Below are positions 1 through 7,367 of a stretch of DNA of 64,000 nt, piece by piece. A program made the translations under genes and the position numbers. The DNA is from Haloferula rosea (lineage in GTDB: Bacteria > Verrucomicrobiota > Verrucomicrobiia > Verrucomicrobiales > Akkermansiaceae): positions 186,001-250,000 of the forward strand of contig NZ_JAENII010000006.1 of assembly GCF_016595525.1 (NCBI RefSeq), written 5' to 3'. Position 1 is the first letter of the stretch, and each line of letters starts with the position of its first letter. The notes under the pieces are model-generated. The model made no database searches. It was not told the origin of the DNA and saw only the letters and a list, made by a program, of their open reading frames with translations.

Positions 1-1395
1 ACGCTTGACCCAATCGGCGAGCCACTTTGCGTGGTTCGGGCCTCCCGGTTCGTTGCCGTAGGCCATCAGGAGGAAACTCGGATGGTTGCCGTACTCCTCG
101 CGGATCCGTTCGGTTTCGGCATTGATCCACGCATCGACCGGGCGACCTGATCCGACCGCAGCAGTTCCGTTTGCCCAGGCGGATGCTTCGACCTGATAGT
201 AGAAGCCGAGTTCATCCGCTGCGATGAAGGCGGCCTTGGGTGGGCACCACGAGTGGAAACGAATGTGGTTCAGGCCGTGGGCCTTGCAGATGCGGATGAT
301 GCGTTTCCATGGTTCCACCTCGGTCGGCGGGTGCCCGAGTATCGGGAAGATCGCGCACTCAAGCGTGCCGCGGAGGAAGGCTGGCTCACCATTCAGGATG
401 AGGCGTCCGTCGCGGTTCTCGATTTCGCGGAAGCCAAAGGTGGTGTGGTGGGTGTCCTCGGCCATGTCGTCGCCGGTCTGGAGAAAGACGGTCGCCTGAT
501 AGAGCGTGGGACTGAATTCGTTCCACAGCTTCGGGTCCTCGACCTTGGCCACGCGTTCGGCGTTGAAACTTCCATCTGCCGCCTGCTTCACCACTTCGGA
601 TTTGAGAAAGGTCGTCTTGTTGCTGTCGCCGACCGGGTGGATTTCGACGCGGAGGGTCGCCTCGCCGACCTGATCACTGAGTTGGCCATCGACCTTGATC
701 CGGACGGTGCCATCGGCCGATGGGAACAGGTCGACCCGTTCGATGTGGCTGGCGGCCAGTGCCTGAAGCTCCATGGTGCCGACCACGCCATTCCAGTTGC
801 CCTGGGTTTGGTCGCTGACACTATGGGCGGAAGGACCGACGTTGATCTTGTCCAGGCGGTTATCGATCCGCATGGTCAGCGTGTGGGTACCCGGTGCGAG
901 TTCACCGAGACGGAGTCGATGGGGGGTGCCGAGAGCGTTCGCTTCTCCGATTTTCCTGCCATCGAGCCACACTGTGCTCTGCCAATGGACCCGCTCGAGA
1001 AACAGGTCGACGGGATGGCCTTTCCAGTCGTCCGGGACTTCGATCTCCCGCTGGTACCATGCCGGGCCGAGGAAATGCAGGGGCGGCTGGAGGAAGAAGG
1101 GGAACTTGAAGTTGTCGGGCGCCTGCCACTCGACGAACATGTCGGGATAGCGCCACGTTTCACCGGTCCAGTTGGTTTCGAATGACGGCTCGTCGCCGAA
1201 TCCCTGGGCGGTGACCATGCCGGGCAGTTGGATGACATCGGGAAACTTCCATCGGTCAGGCGCCTCCTTGATGCCATAGTCCTCGGCATCGAGGGCGAAC
1301 TTCCATTCACCAGCGAGGTCGAGGGTTTCGATCGGCTGGGGAGATGCGCTCAGGACACCGATCGACACGAGTGTGGGGAGGTAGAGGGATTTCAT
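1..1395 (-). CDS. Secreted glycoside hydrolase family 2 enzyme, C-terminus beyond window
   Basis: This frame is open from an ATG at 1395 to the left edge (465 codons) and has no stop inside the window, so the protein is partial. It begins with a hydrophobic signal peptide of about 20 residues. A GH2 sugar-binding jelly-roll region follows (about 25-200, with 'LAGEWKF' and 'AWYQREIEVP'), then an Ig-like middle part ending 'HHTTFGFREIENRDG', then the start of the TIM barrel ('LNGEPAFLRG', 'LNHIRFHSWCPP'). The GH2 acid/base glutamate is E449 in 'YGNEPGG'; the nucleophile would lie outside the window. The ATG overlaps the stop of the upstream DUF5107 gene in an ATGA arrangement, which implies translational coupling. 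It is probably a periplasmic or outer-surface beta-glycosidase; substrate specificity cannot be read from the sequence. Confidence 0.9.
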   Translation of the reverse strand, partial: MKSLYLPTLVSIGVLSASPQPIETLDLAGEWKFALDAEDYGIKEAPDRWKFPDVIQLPGMVTAQGFGDEPSFETNWTGETWRYPDMFVEWQAPDNFKFPFFLQPPLHFLGPAWYQREIEVPDDWKGHPVDLFLERVHWQSTVWLDGRKIGEANALGTPHRLRLGELAPGTHTLTMRIDNRLDKINVGPSAHSVSDQTQGNWNGVVGTMELQALAASHIERVDLFPSADGTVRIKVDGQLSDQVGEATLRVEIHPVGDSNKTTFLKSEVVKQAADGSFNAERVAKVEDPKLWNEFSPTLYQATVFLQTGDDMAEDTHHTTFGFREIENRDGRLILNGEPAFLRGTLECAIFPILGHPPTEVEPWKRIIRICKAHGLNHIRFHSWCPPKAAFIAADELGFYYQVEASAWANGTAAVGSGRPVDAWINAETERIREEYGNHPSFLLMAYGNEPGGPNHAKWLADWVKR

Positions 1396-4300
1396 GCAGG
1401 ATTGAGCGAAAGGGTGCGGTTGAGCATTGCTGCCATCGGGTCTGTGAGTGTGAAGGCGAGGGTTTTCCGGAGTTCCGTGACCGCATTTTCCGTTTCTTCC
1501 AGACCGTGATGGGCCAGAGCCATGAGAAGGTGGTGGTCGGCATCGCGCCTCTTCTGGAGGTCTTCCTCGAAGACGAGCAGGTTCGGCAGCGAAGTGGCGA
1601 AGTAATCGATCTTGGCCTTGGTCCTGAGTCCTTCCCGGGCGAATTCGGCAAGGCCGGTGAAGAGGCGGCGTGCCTCTTCCTCACGTCCCATTTCCCGCAG
1701 GGACAGGCCACGGAAGTAGGAAAGGGGGGAGTGGCTTGTGACGGCCATCTCGCTGAAGTCGCCTTCTTCCTCCGCAGACAGCTTGAAGTGCTGCAGCGCT
1801 TCCTCTTCCCTGCCCATGGCGCGCAAACTACGGCCAAGCCAGTAGTTCACGTCGGCCTTGGCCTGGAGGAGGTGGTAGGCTTCCCCGAGTGACTCGGGCG
1901 TGTCCATGGCGAGCGAGAACTGCTCGTAGGCGCCCGGGGCATCATCATTCTCCAATGCCTGCTGGCCGAGGAGGAGGCGGGCGTCGGTGTATTGCTTGAG
2001 CACGGCGCCCTCGCCGCCTTCCCACGGGTGGAATCGGCGGGAAAGCACGAGGTCGAGTGCTTCCTGGGGGCGGCCGGTCAGGTTGTAGAGGGATGCGAGT
2101 GCCACGGTGGCGTCATCGCGCAGCAGAACCGCTTCGCGATGGGATTCGAGGAACTTGAGCCGGTCCTCGAGCGGATCGTTGAGTTTCTGACAAAGTTGAT
2201 CGAACTCGGAGACCAAGCGGGCGTCGTCAGTATCCAGAGCAATGGCTTTCAGGTAGCAGGCTCTGGCCGCTTCGCCATCCCTGTTGAGGTTCCAGTGGGC
2301 GAGCGCGAGGTTCCGGTGGGCCTGTGGGTTGTCGGACGTGGCGGCGATACGCCACATCTCGAGAGCGTCCTGATGTCGCTTCAGGTCGTAATAGTAGTTG
2401 CCCAATCCGTAGGCGGCGAGGGTGTCGTCACCGGATGGTTCCATGGCCCATTCGAGGATGAGCTGCTCGTGGATCCGGGACGGGAAGAAGTGGGCCGGAT
2501 CCTGCTGGCGGGCGGTCGCCAGATCGGCGGGATCCCGGGACAGCCAAGCCTTGGCGTAGGCGGTCATCTGGCTTCGTTCGAGCGGGTTGGGGACCGCGCA
2601 GTCGGTGGTGCCGTGCTGGTCATGCAGGGCGAGCAGTGCCAGTGCCTCGTCCCTGAATCCGGCGTCGCTGTAGTCGAAGACCAGATCGAGAATGGTCTGG
2701 GCGTCGTTCCGCGTGCCGCTGAGGAATTTGTCGATGTCGCCGCTCACGTGGGTGGCCCAGTGGTCGAGTGGGTCGCTGGCAAGCAGTTCCTCGAGGATGG
2801 CGGATGCCTCGGAGTCCCGGCCGAGTTTCTTCAGCGCCAGGGCGGTGAGTGTTCTGGCCTTGTTGTGGTCGCGGTTGGTGGCGAGTGATTGATCGAGGTG
2901 ACCGAGTGCGGTTTCAAAGTCTCCCTTCCGGCAATCGAGGCAGGCGATCTGATAGAACGAGCTACTGCGCCATTCGTAGTTCCAGGTTGCCTTGTAGAAA
3001 AGCGAGTAGGCGGCTTCGGGTTCGCCGAGATGGACTTTCGTGAGTCCGAGGAAGTAGTGGGCTTCGCCGGTGACCGGGTTCGGGTGCCTTGTGGTGAGGC
3101 GGGCGATGGCCTTTTCCAGATGGGCTGCGGCTTCTTCGAGCAGGCCACGACGCAGGAGGCGCTTGCCCAGGGCGAGGTTGGCGCGGAAGTCAGCCGGGTC
3201 GATCTCCAGGCAGCGTTCGAGATACGGCTCGGGCGCCCGGGTCGGGTGGCGATAGAGTTCGAGGTGTTCAGCGGTGAAGAAGAGCTCGTCGGCGGATTCG
3301 AGTTCGTCGGCCGTCGGTGGCTCGGTGGCCTGGACGCGGTCGCGTTGCAGCGTGCTCACGTCGATCGGGCGGAAATCAAGGAGCAGCTTGCCTTCATCAT
3401 CGCGGAACTCGGCAAGCACTGCGGCGGGGTTCTCACCCTCGAAGGCGAGCGACTTGTCCTGCCATGCTTCACCGGGTTTCAGGTTGATCGGGAAGGCTCC
3501 GATCACCTCGCCATGGCGGGAGATGGTGAGCTCTCCGCTCGTGGGTTCCGAAACATTCAGGCCGAGTTGGATGGTGCGGTCGTCACGGATGGTGAGGTGC
3601 AGTGCGGCCTGCTGGTTGGCCGCCTGGACGGGGCCAATCCCCTGAATCGGCCACCAGAATTGCGAGAAGGTCTTGGTTTCGTAGGGAAGGAGGTAGGTGA
3701 AATCCGGTTGGTTGTCGGTGTAGACGCCCGCCATCAACTCGACGTAGGGGCCATTCTCATCGGTCAGCTCGCGGTCCCATGCCCATCCGAAGTCGTGGTT
3801 GCCCCAGGTCCATTGCTTTTTGCCGGGGGCGATGTGGCGGTTCGCGACGTGGACGAATCCACCATCGGCCTTGAAGTCGTAGCCACCGAAGAAGTCAGCG
3901 AGGGTCTGGCAGACCATGTAGCTGGTCGGCACCGGGATGTTCTCGTACCACGACAGGTCGTTGGCGCCGGGCCGGTTCTGGTAGTCGACGCCGTAGTAGG
4001 GGTTGTTCGCTTCCGGGAATGAGGAGAGCGCCCGCACGGCGTGATCGGCGACGTAGTTGACGTCCGGCGGGAAGAAAGACTGGTATTGGTCGTGCACCAT
4101 GGCGGCGACATTCGCCCACCAGAGGAAGGTGTGGGTGAGGGGCGTGCGGTTGTAGAGGCGGCCGCGGAGCTCGATGAGCGAGGAGTCCGGACGGATGCGG
4201 ATTCCGTGCATGCCTTTCAGGCGGTTGAGCGGGTCGTGCTCAGACATCCAGACCGTGGCGCTGCCATCTTCCTCGTGCTCGATGTGCACATCGGCCGGCA

Positions 4301-4685
4301 TGAAGGTCCCGGGGCGGTGGTGCTGGGGCCAGTTGAACTCGACGCCGCCTGAGATCCATGGGCCGGCCAGGCCGACGAGGGCGGGTTTGATCACATCGTT
4401 TCTGTAGAAGAAGTCGTAATCGTCATTTGTCTTGTCCTGCCCGAGGAAGATGCGCCCACCGATCTCCGGGAGCATGACAAGCCGGATGAAGTCGTTCTCC
4501 AGGCGCGCGGAGGTGTAGGTGATGTCCTCGGGGACGTCGTGCACCTTGTCCACGAAGGGCACAGGGTAGACTTTTCCCGAGGAACCCTGATAGACGCGCT
4601 TTTCAAAGAAGAGCGGGTTCTTCTCCGGGGCGCCCAGCGGGTACGTCGGAAGAGTCAGGGGTTCGAGTTGGGCGATCAGGGACAT
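1392..4685 (-). CDS. DUF5107 domain protein with TPR repeats (1097 aa)
   Basis: No signal peptide is evident. The N-terminal part (about 25-350) has the DUF5107 look, with 'ENDFIRLVMLPEIGGRIF' and 'GGVEFNWPQHHRPGTF'. This is a galactose-mutarotase-like beta-sandwich family found with polysaccharide utilisation genes in Bacteroidota and Verrucomicrobiota. After a linker, residues about 470-1090 are a long series of TPR-type helical repeats such as 'LALGKRLLRRGLLEEAAAHLEKA' and 'AYGLGNYYYDLKRHQDALEMW' (parts given). It lies between a sugar-type sodium symporter and a GH2 enzyme in the same direction, and its stop overlaps the GH2 start. A role in intracellular sugar handling or as a scaffold in glycan use is inferred; no catalytic activity is established for DUF5107 proteins of this size. 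Confidence 0.85.
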   Translation of the reverse strand: MSLIAQLEPLTLPTYPLGAPEKNPLFFEKRVYQGSSGKVYPVPFVDKVHDVPEDITYTSARLENDFIRLVMLPEIGGRIFLGQDKTNDDYDFFYRNDVIKPALVGLAGPWISGGVEFNWPQHHRPGTFMPADVHIEHEEDGSATVWMSEHDPLNRLKGMHGIRIRPDSSLIELRGRLYNRTPLTHTFLWWANVAAMVHDQYQSFFPPDVNYVADHAVRALSSFPEANNPYYGVDYQNRPGANDLSWYENIPVPTSYMVCQTLADFFGGYDFKADGGFVHVANRHIAPGKKQWTWGNHDFGWAWDRELTDENGPYVELMAGVYTDNQPDFTYLLPYETKTFSQFWWPIQGIGPVQAANQQAALHLTIRDDRTIQLGLNVSEPTSGELTISRHGEVIGAFPINLKPGEAWQDKSLAFEGENPAAVLAEFRDDEGKLLLDFRPIDVSTLQRDRVQATEPPTADELESADELFFTAEHLELYRHPTRAPEPYLERCLEIDPADFRANLALGKRLLRRGLLEEAAAHLEKAIARLTTRHPNPVTGEAHYFLGLTKVHLGEPEAAYSLFYKATWNYEWRSSSFYQIACLDCRKGDFETALGHLDQSLATNRDHNKARTLTALALKKLGRDSEASAILEELLASDPLDHWATHVSGDIDKFLSGTRNDAQTILDLVFDYSDAGFRDEALALLALHDQHGTTDCAVPNPLERSQMTAYAKAWLSRDPADLATARQQDPAHFFPSRIHEQLILEWAMEPSGDDTLAAYGLGNYYYDLKRHQDALEMWRIAATSDNPQAHRNLALAHWNLNRDGEAARACYLKAIALDTDDARLVSEFDQLCQKLNDPLEDRLKFLESHREAVLLRDDATVALASLYNLTGRPQEALDLVLSRRFHPWEGGEGAVLKQYTDARLLLGQQALENDDAPGAYEQFSLAMDTPESLGEAYHLLQAKADVNYWLGRSLRAMGREEEALQHFKLSAEEEGDFSEMAVTSHSPLSYFRGLSLREMGREEEARRLFTGLAEFAREGLRTKAKIDYFATSLPNLLVFEEDLQKRRDADHHLLMALAHHGLEETENAVTELRKTLAFTLTDPMAAMLNRTLSLNPA

Positions 4686-4739
4686 GGGTCGATGGAGGTC
4701 CGGTGGTTTGCAGGATGGATGCTGAGGGACGGCGCCCGA

Positions 4740-6284
4740 TCAGCGGAAAATGATGAAGAAGGCGATGACGCCTGCGATCACGAGTGCACCGCAGATTTTC
4801 ACGACGGGCTCGGTCTTGATGGCGACTTCCTCGCGGATCGGGAGGGTGCGGGGTTCCGAGAGTGGATTGACCAGGGTCATGATCAGCATGACGGTCGACA
4901 CCCCAAGGAAGGCGATGAGCACCTGGTGGAGGAAGAACAGCCCGTGCGTTTCCTGGGTGAACTGGAGGATGCCGTAGAACAGGGGGCCGAGAAGCAGGGC
5001 GACCGCACCGGCGGCCTGGGGTGCCTTCGGCATGAGGAAGGCGAACACGAAGGCGGCGACCACGCCGGGCCAGATGTAGCCTTGGAACTGCTGGATGAAC
5101 TTGAAGACGCCGCCGAATTCCGGGTTATCGAGGACGGGGGCGATGGTGCAGCCGATGGCGACGATGCCCACGGTGAGCAACCGACCGAGCCAGACGAGGT
5201 TCTTCTCACTCACCTCTGGATTGATGAGTCCGCGGTAGATGTCCATGGTGGCAATCGTCGAGGACGAGTTGAGCAGCGAGGCGAGGGTGGAGGTCACGGC
5301 ACCTGCGATGGCCGCATAGATGAGGCCGCTGATTCCCGGTGGGATGAGCTCCTTGATCAGGGTGGGGAAGGCGGCGTCGGGCGTCGGCAGCTTGTCGGCG
5401 AAAAGCTGGTTCGCCATGAGTCCGGGCATGACGATGGCGAATGGCACCAGCAGCCACAGCGCTCCGGCGAAGATCATGCCGAGCTGGCCGTGCTTCAGCG
5501 TCTTGGCGGCCAGATTTCGCTGCACGATGAATTGGTTCAGGCCGCAGTAGTAGATCATCACGATCCACATGCCCGACAGGATGCCGGTCCACGGGAGTTC
5601 CGGGTGGTCCGCTGGCAGGATCATGTGAAGGCTGTCGGCATTGGTGGTGGTGAAGGCCTCCCAGCCACCGACGGCTTTCAACCCGAAGAAGAAGACGAGC
5701 AGTCCGCCGCCGATCAGGGCGAGCCCCTGGACGAGGTCGGCCCAGGCGATGGCCTTGAGGCCGCCGAGCGTGGAATAGAACATCCCGATCGCACCGATGA
5801 TGATCACCCCTTGCCACAGCGGCAGCCCCACGATGGCGCGCATCGTCACGCCACCGGAGTAGAGCACCGCGGGAAGCATCACGACGGCGTAGATGATGAC
5901 CGTGAGGATGGCCATGATGCCGCGTGCGGTGCGGTTGTAGCGATACTCGAGGAACTCAGGCATGGTGTAGATGCCGGCCCGCAGGAAGCGCGGGAGAAGG
6001 GACATCGAAACCACCACGATGAAGACCGAACCAAGAAGCTGCCACGCGCTCACGGCGAGCCCCGTGCCGCCAGCGGCTGAGCCGGCCATGCCTACCATTT
6101 GCTCGGTCGAGATATTTGCCGCGACGATCGAGATCCCGATCAGTGGCCAGGTCAGGCTGCGGCCTCCGAGGAAGAAGTCGGAAGAACTTTGGTCGGCTCC
6201 AGCTGCTCGTCGACTTTTCCAGACCGACAGTCCGATGACGAAGACGAAGAAAAGGACGAATGAGATGAGTGATAGAGAGTGCAC
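4740..6284 (-). CDS. Sodium:solute symporter (SSS family, SGLT-like)
   Basis: A 514-residue protein rich in hydrophobic segments, with about 13-14 transmembrane helices, which is the normal size for the SSS family. Family-typical features are the first loop 'DFFLGGRSLTWPLIGISI' and 'AANISTEQMVGMAGSAA' in the sodium-site region, then 'YRYNRTARGI' and the mid-protein 'ALWLLVPFAIVMPGLMA' stretch. The start is GTG at 6284 (reads HSLSLISF next). The gene is 54 bp upstream of the DUF5107/TPR gene and two genes from the GH2 enzyme, so it probably imports the sugar that enzyme releases, using the sodium gradient. The exact sugar is unknown. A 13-bp palindrome lies just upstream. Confidence 0.9.
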   Translation of the reverse strand: MHSLSLISFVLFFVFVIGLSVWKSRRAAGADQSSSDFFLGGRSLTWPLIGISIVAANISTEQMVGMAGSAAGGTGLAVSAWQLLGSVFIVVVSMSLLPRFLRAGIYTMPEFLEYRYNRTARGIMAILTVIIYAVVMLPAVLYSGGVTMRAIVGLPLWQGVIIIGAIGMFYSTLGGLKAIAWADLVQGLALIGGGLLVFFFGLKAVGGWEAFTTTNADSLHMILPADHPELPWTGILSGMWIVMIYYCGLNQFIVQRNLAAKTLKHGQLGMIFAGALWLLVPFAIVMPGLMANQLFADKLPTPDAAFPTLIKELIPPGISGLIYAAIAGAVTSTLASLLNSSSTIATMDIYRGLINPEVSEKNLVWLGRLLTVGIVAIGCTIAPVLDNPEFGGVFKFIQQFQGYIWPGVVAAFVFAFLMPKAPQAAGAVALLLGPLFYGILQFTQETHGLFFLHQVLIAFLGVSTVMLIMTLVNPLSEPRTLPIREEVAIKTEPVVKICGALVIAGVIAFFIIFR

Positions 6285-6334
6285 GGGTTTGGGCTTTGGA
6301 GCATGCTATCGGAAGTGATGGCTTCCTATGGTCT

Positions 6335-6347
6335 GTTTTCAGAAAAC
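6335..6347. promoter_or_regulatory. Perfect 13-bp palindrome upstream of the symporter operon
   Basis: GTTTTC-A-GAAAAC reads identically on both strands and lies 51-63 bp upstream of the GTG start of the symporter gene. Position and symmetry fit an operator for a carbohydrate repressor, but no regulator gene is adjacent and no second copy was found, so this is a candidate only. Confidence 0.3.
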
Positions 6348-6553
6348 ATTTGTCCAAACCGTTCGCATCGGTGATCCAAGGGCACTGGCTTGCCGTGCTT
6401 CGGGGATTTTTCCGCCTTGGACCGGGCCTGGGATTCGTCCTGTGGTTGCTCTTGTTCGCGGTCGTTGAGTCCGCGAAGACGGTGGTTGAACCACTCCCTG
6501 CTGGTGCGGAAGGGCTTCCTTCACCGGCGGAGGAACGGGTGCTGGGCGAGTCG

Positions 6554-6609
6554 CCGGAGGAGTGATGAAGTCCGGGTGGCCGGAGGAGTGATGAAGTCCG
6601 GGTGGCCGG
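6554..6609. repeat. Tandem repeat, two 26-bp units plus CCGG
   Basis: The unit CCGGAGGAGTGATGAAGTCCGGGTGG (split here as CCGGAGGAGTGATG and AAGTCCGGGTGG) occurs at 6554-6579 and 6580-6605 without mismatch, followed by CCGG. The right end also forms a hairpin, AAGTCCGG-GTGG-CCGGACTT (6594-6613), directly beside the tmk stop. It may act as a transcript end for tmk, or be a small mobile palindromic repeat. Confidence 0.75.
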
Positions 6610-6614
6610 ACTTT

Positions 6615-7187
6615 TCACTGCAAGGCCTCGCGCAGGCTGGCCTGGACCTCGGCGATGGGGCGATTGGTATCGATGACGTGGACGAAGGGCTCTTCGGCAA
6701 GGCCGAGGAAGATCTCGCGGCATTTGGCCAGTGAGTCGCGCTTTTCGAACTCGTTGGTGGTGTCGCCGCGGGCACCGATCCGCTCGCGGGCGGCATCGAC
6801 ATCGAGATCGAGGATGAACAGGTGATCGGGACGGGGGGCGAAGGCTTCGTTCTTGGCGCGGATTTCGCGTGGGTTGAAACCGCGGCTCCCCTGATAGGCC
6901 ATGGTGGAGAAGTAGTAGCGATCGAGGATGACGACCTTCCCGGCATCGAGGGCGGGACGGATCAGCTCGTCGATGTGCTGTTTCCGGTCCTTGAGGAAAT
7001 ACTCCAGTTCGTCCTCCGGCGACAGGCGTCCGGTCGCGGCGGACTCGCGCAGCTTCTTTCCCCACGGTTGATCGGTGGGTTCACGACTGGTCACGACCTC
7101 GCGCCCCTGACTGCGGAACCAATCGGCGAGGAGTTGGACCTGCGTGGACTTGCCGGTTCCGTCGATGCCTTCGAGGACGATGAACAT
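6615..7187 (-). CDS. tmk: Thymidylate kinase
   Basis: Phosphorylates dTMP to dTDP with ATP in the cytoplasm, an essential step of dTTP synthesis. The chosen ATG at 7187 gives 190 residues beginning 'MFIVLEGIDGTGKST', which places the P-loop (EGIDGTGKST) at the extreme N-terminus as in other Tmk proteins; a longer frame starting further upstream would add unrelated residues. The 'DRYYFSTMAYQG' motif (DRY/DRH class) and a LID-like segment 'ERIGARGDTTNEFEKR' are present, and the length is slightly short of the usual 200-215. It stands alone between the symporter operon and a divergent phosphatase gene. Confidence 0.93.
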   Translation of the reverse strand: MFIVLEGIDGTGKSTQVQLLADWFRSQGREVVTSREPTDQPWGKKLRESAATGRLSPEDELEYFLKDRKQHIDELIRPALDAGKVVILDRYYFSTMAYQGSRGFNPREIRAKNEAFAPRPDHLFILDLDVDAARERIGARGDTTNEFEKRDSLAKCREIFLGLAEEPFVHVIDTNRPIAEVQASLREALQ

Positions 7188-7367
7188 GTGCGGGAGTCTT
7201 GGGAATGGCGGGCACCCGCGCAAAGCTGAAATGAGGGGGAATGCTCCGTGGTCCAATGAGGCGGATCTGGCTGAGCGCACGGGGTGTTATGCAGGCGGTT
7301 GATGGTGGTCGGTGGAGGAAGCAGATACGCCTGTAAGGATGGCAGTATTTGATCGGTATTCGCTGAT

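Larger units (their letters stand above)
6285..6614. other. Intergenic region between symporter and tmk, no convincing gene
   Basis: This 330-bp stretch separates two minus-strand genes. Short open frames on both strands have no recognisable domain, and the best minus-strand frame has a stop directly upstream and no start codon. It holds the 13-bp palindrome near the symporter and a 26-bp tandem repeat next to the tmk stop codon; the remainder shows nothing I can name. Confidence 0.5.

Noticed and set aside
253-1185. Long plus-strand open frame at the left edge
   Set aside because: It is antisense to the GH2 gene, whose signal peptide, sugar-binding motifs and NEP acid/base motif are unmistakable; the plus frame has no recognisable domain.
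4539-6080. 513-residue plus-strand open frame
   Set aside because: Antisense to the DUF5107 start and the sodium symporter; its composition (Asp, Gly, His, Glu rich) is the mirror of hydrophobic codons on the other strand.
6269-6565. 98-residue plus-strand frame between symporter and tmk
   Set aside because: Contains a hydrophobic stretch but runs into the tandem repeat, overlaps the symporter start and shows no family features.
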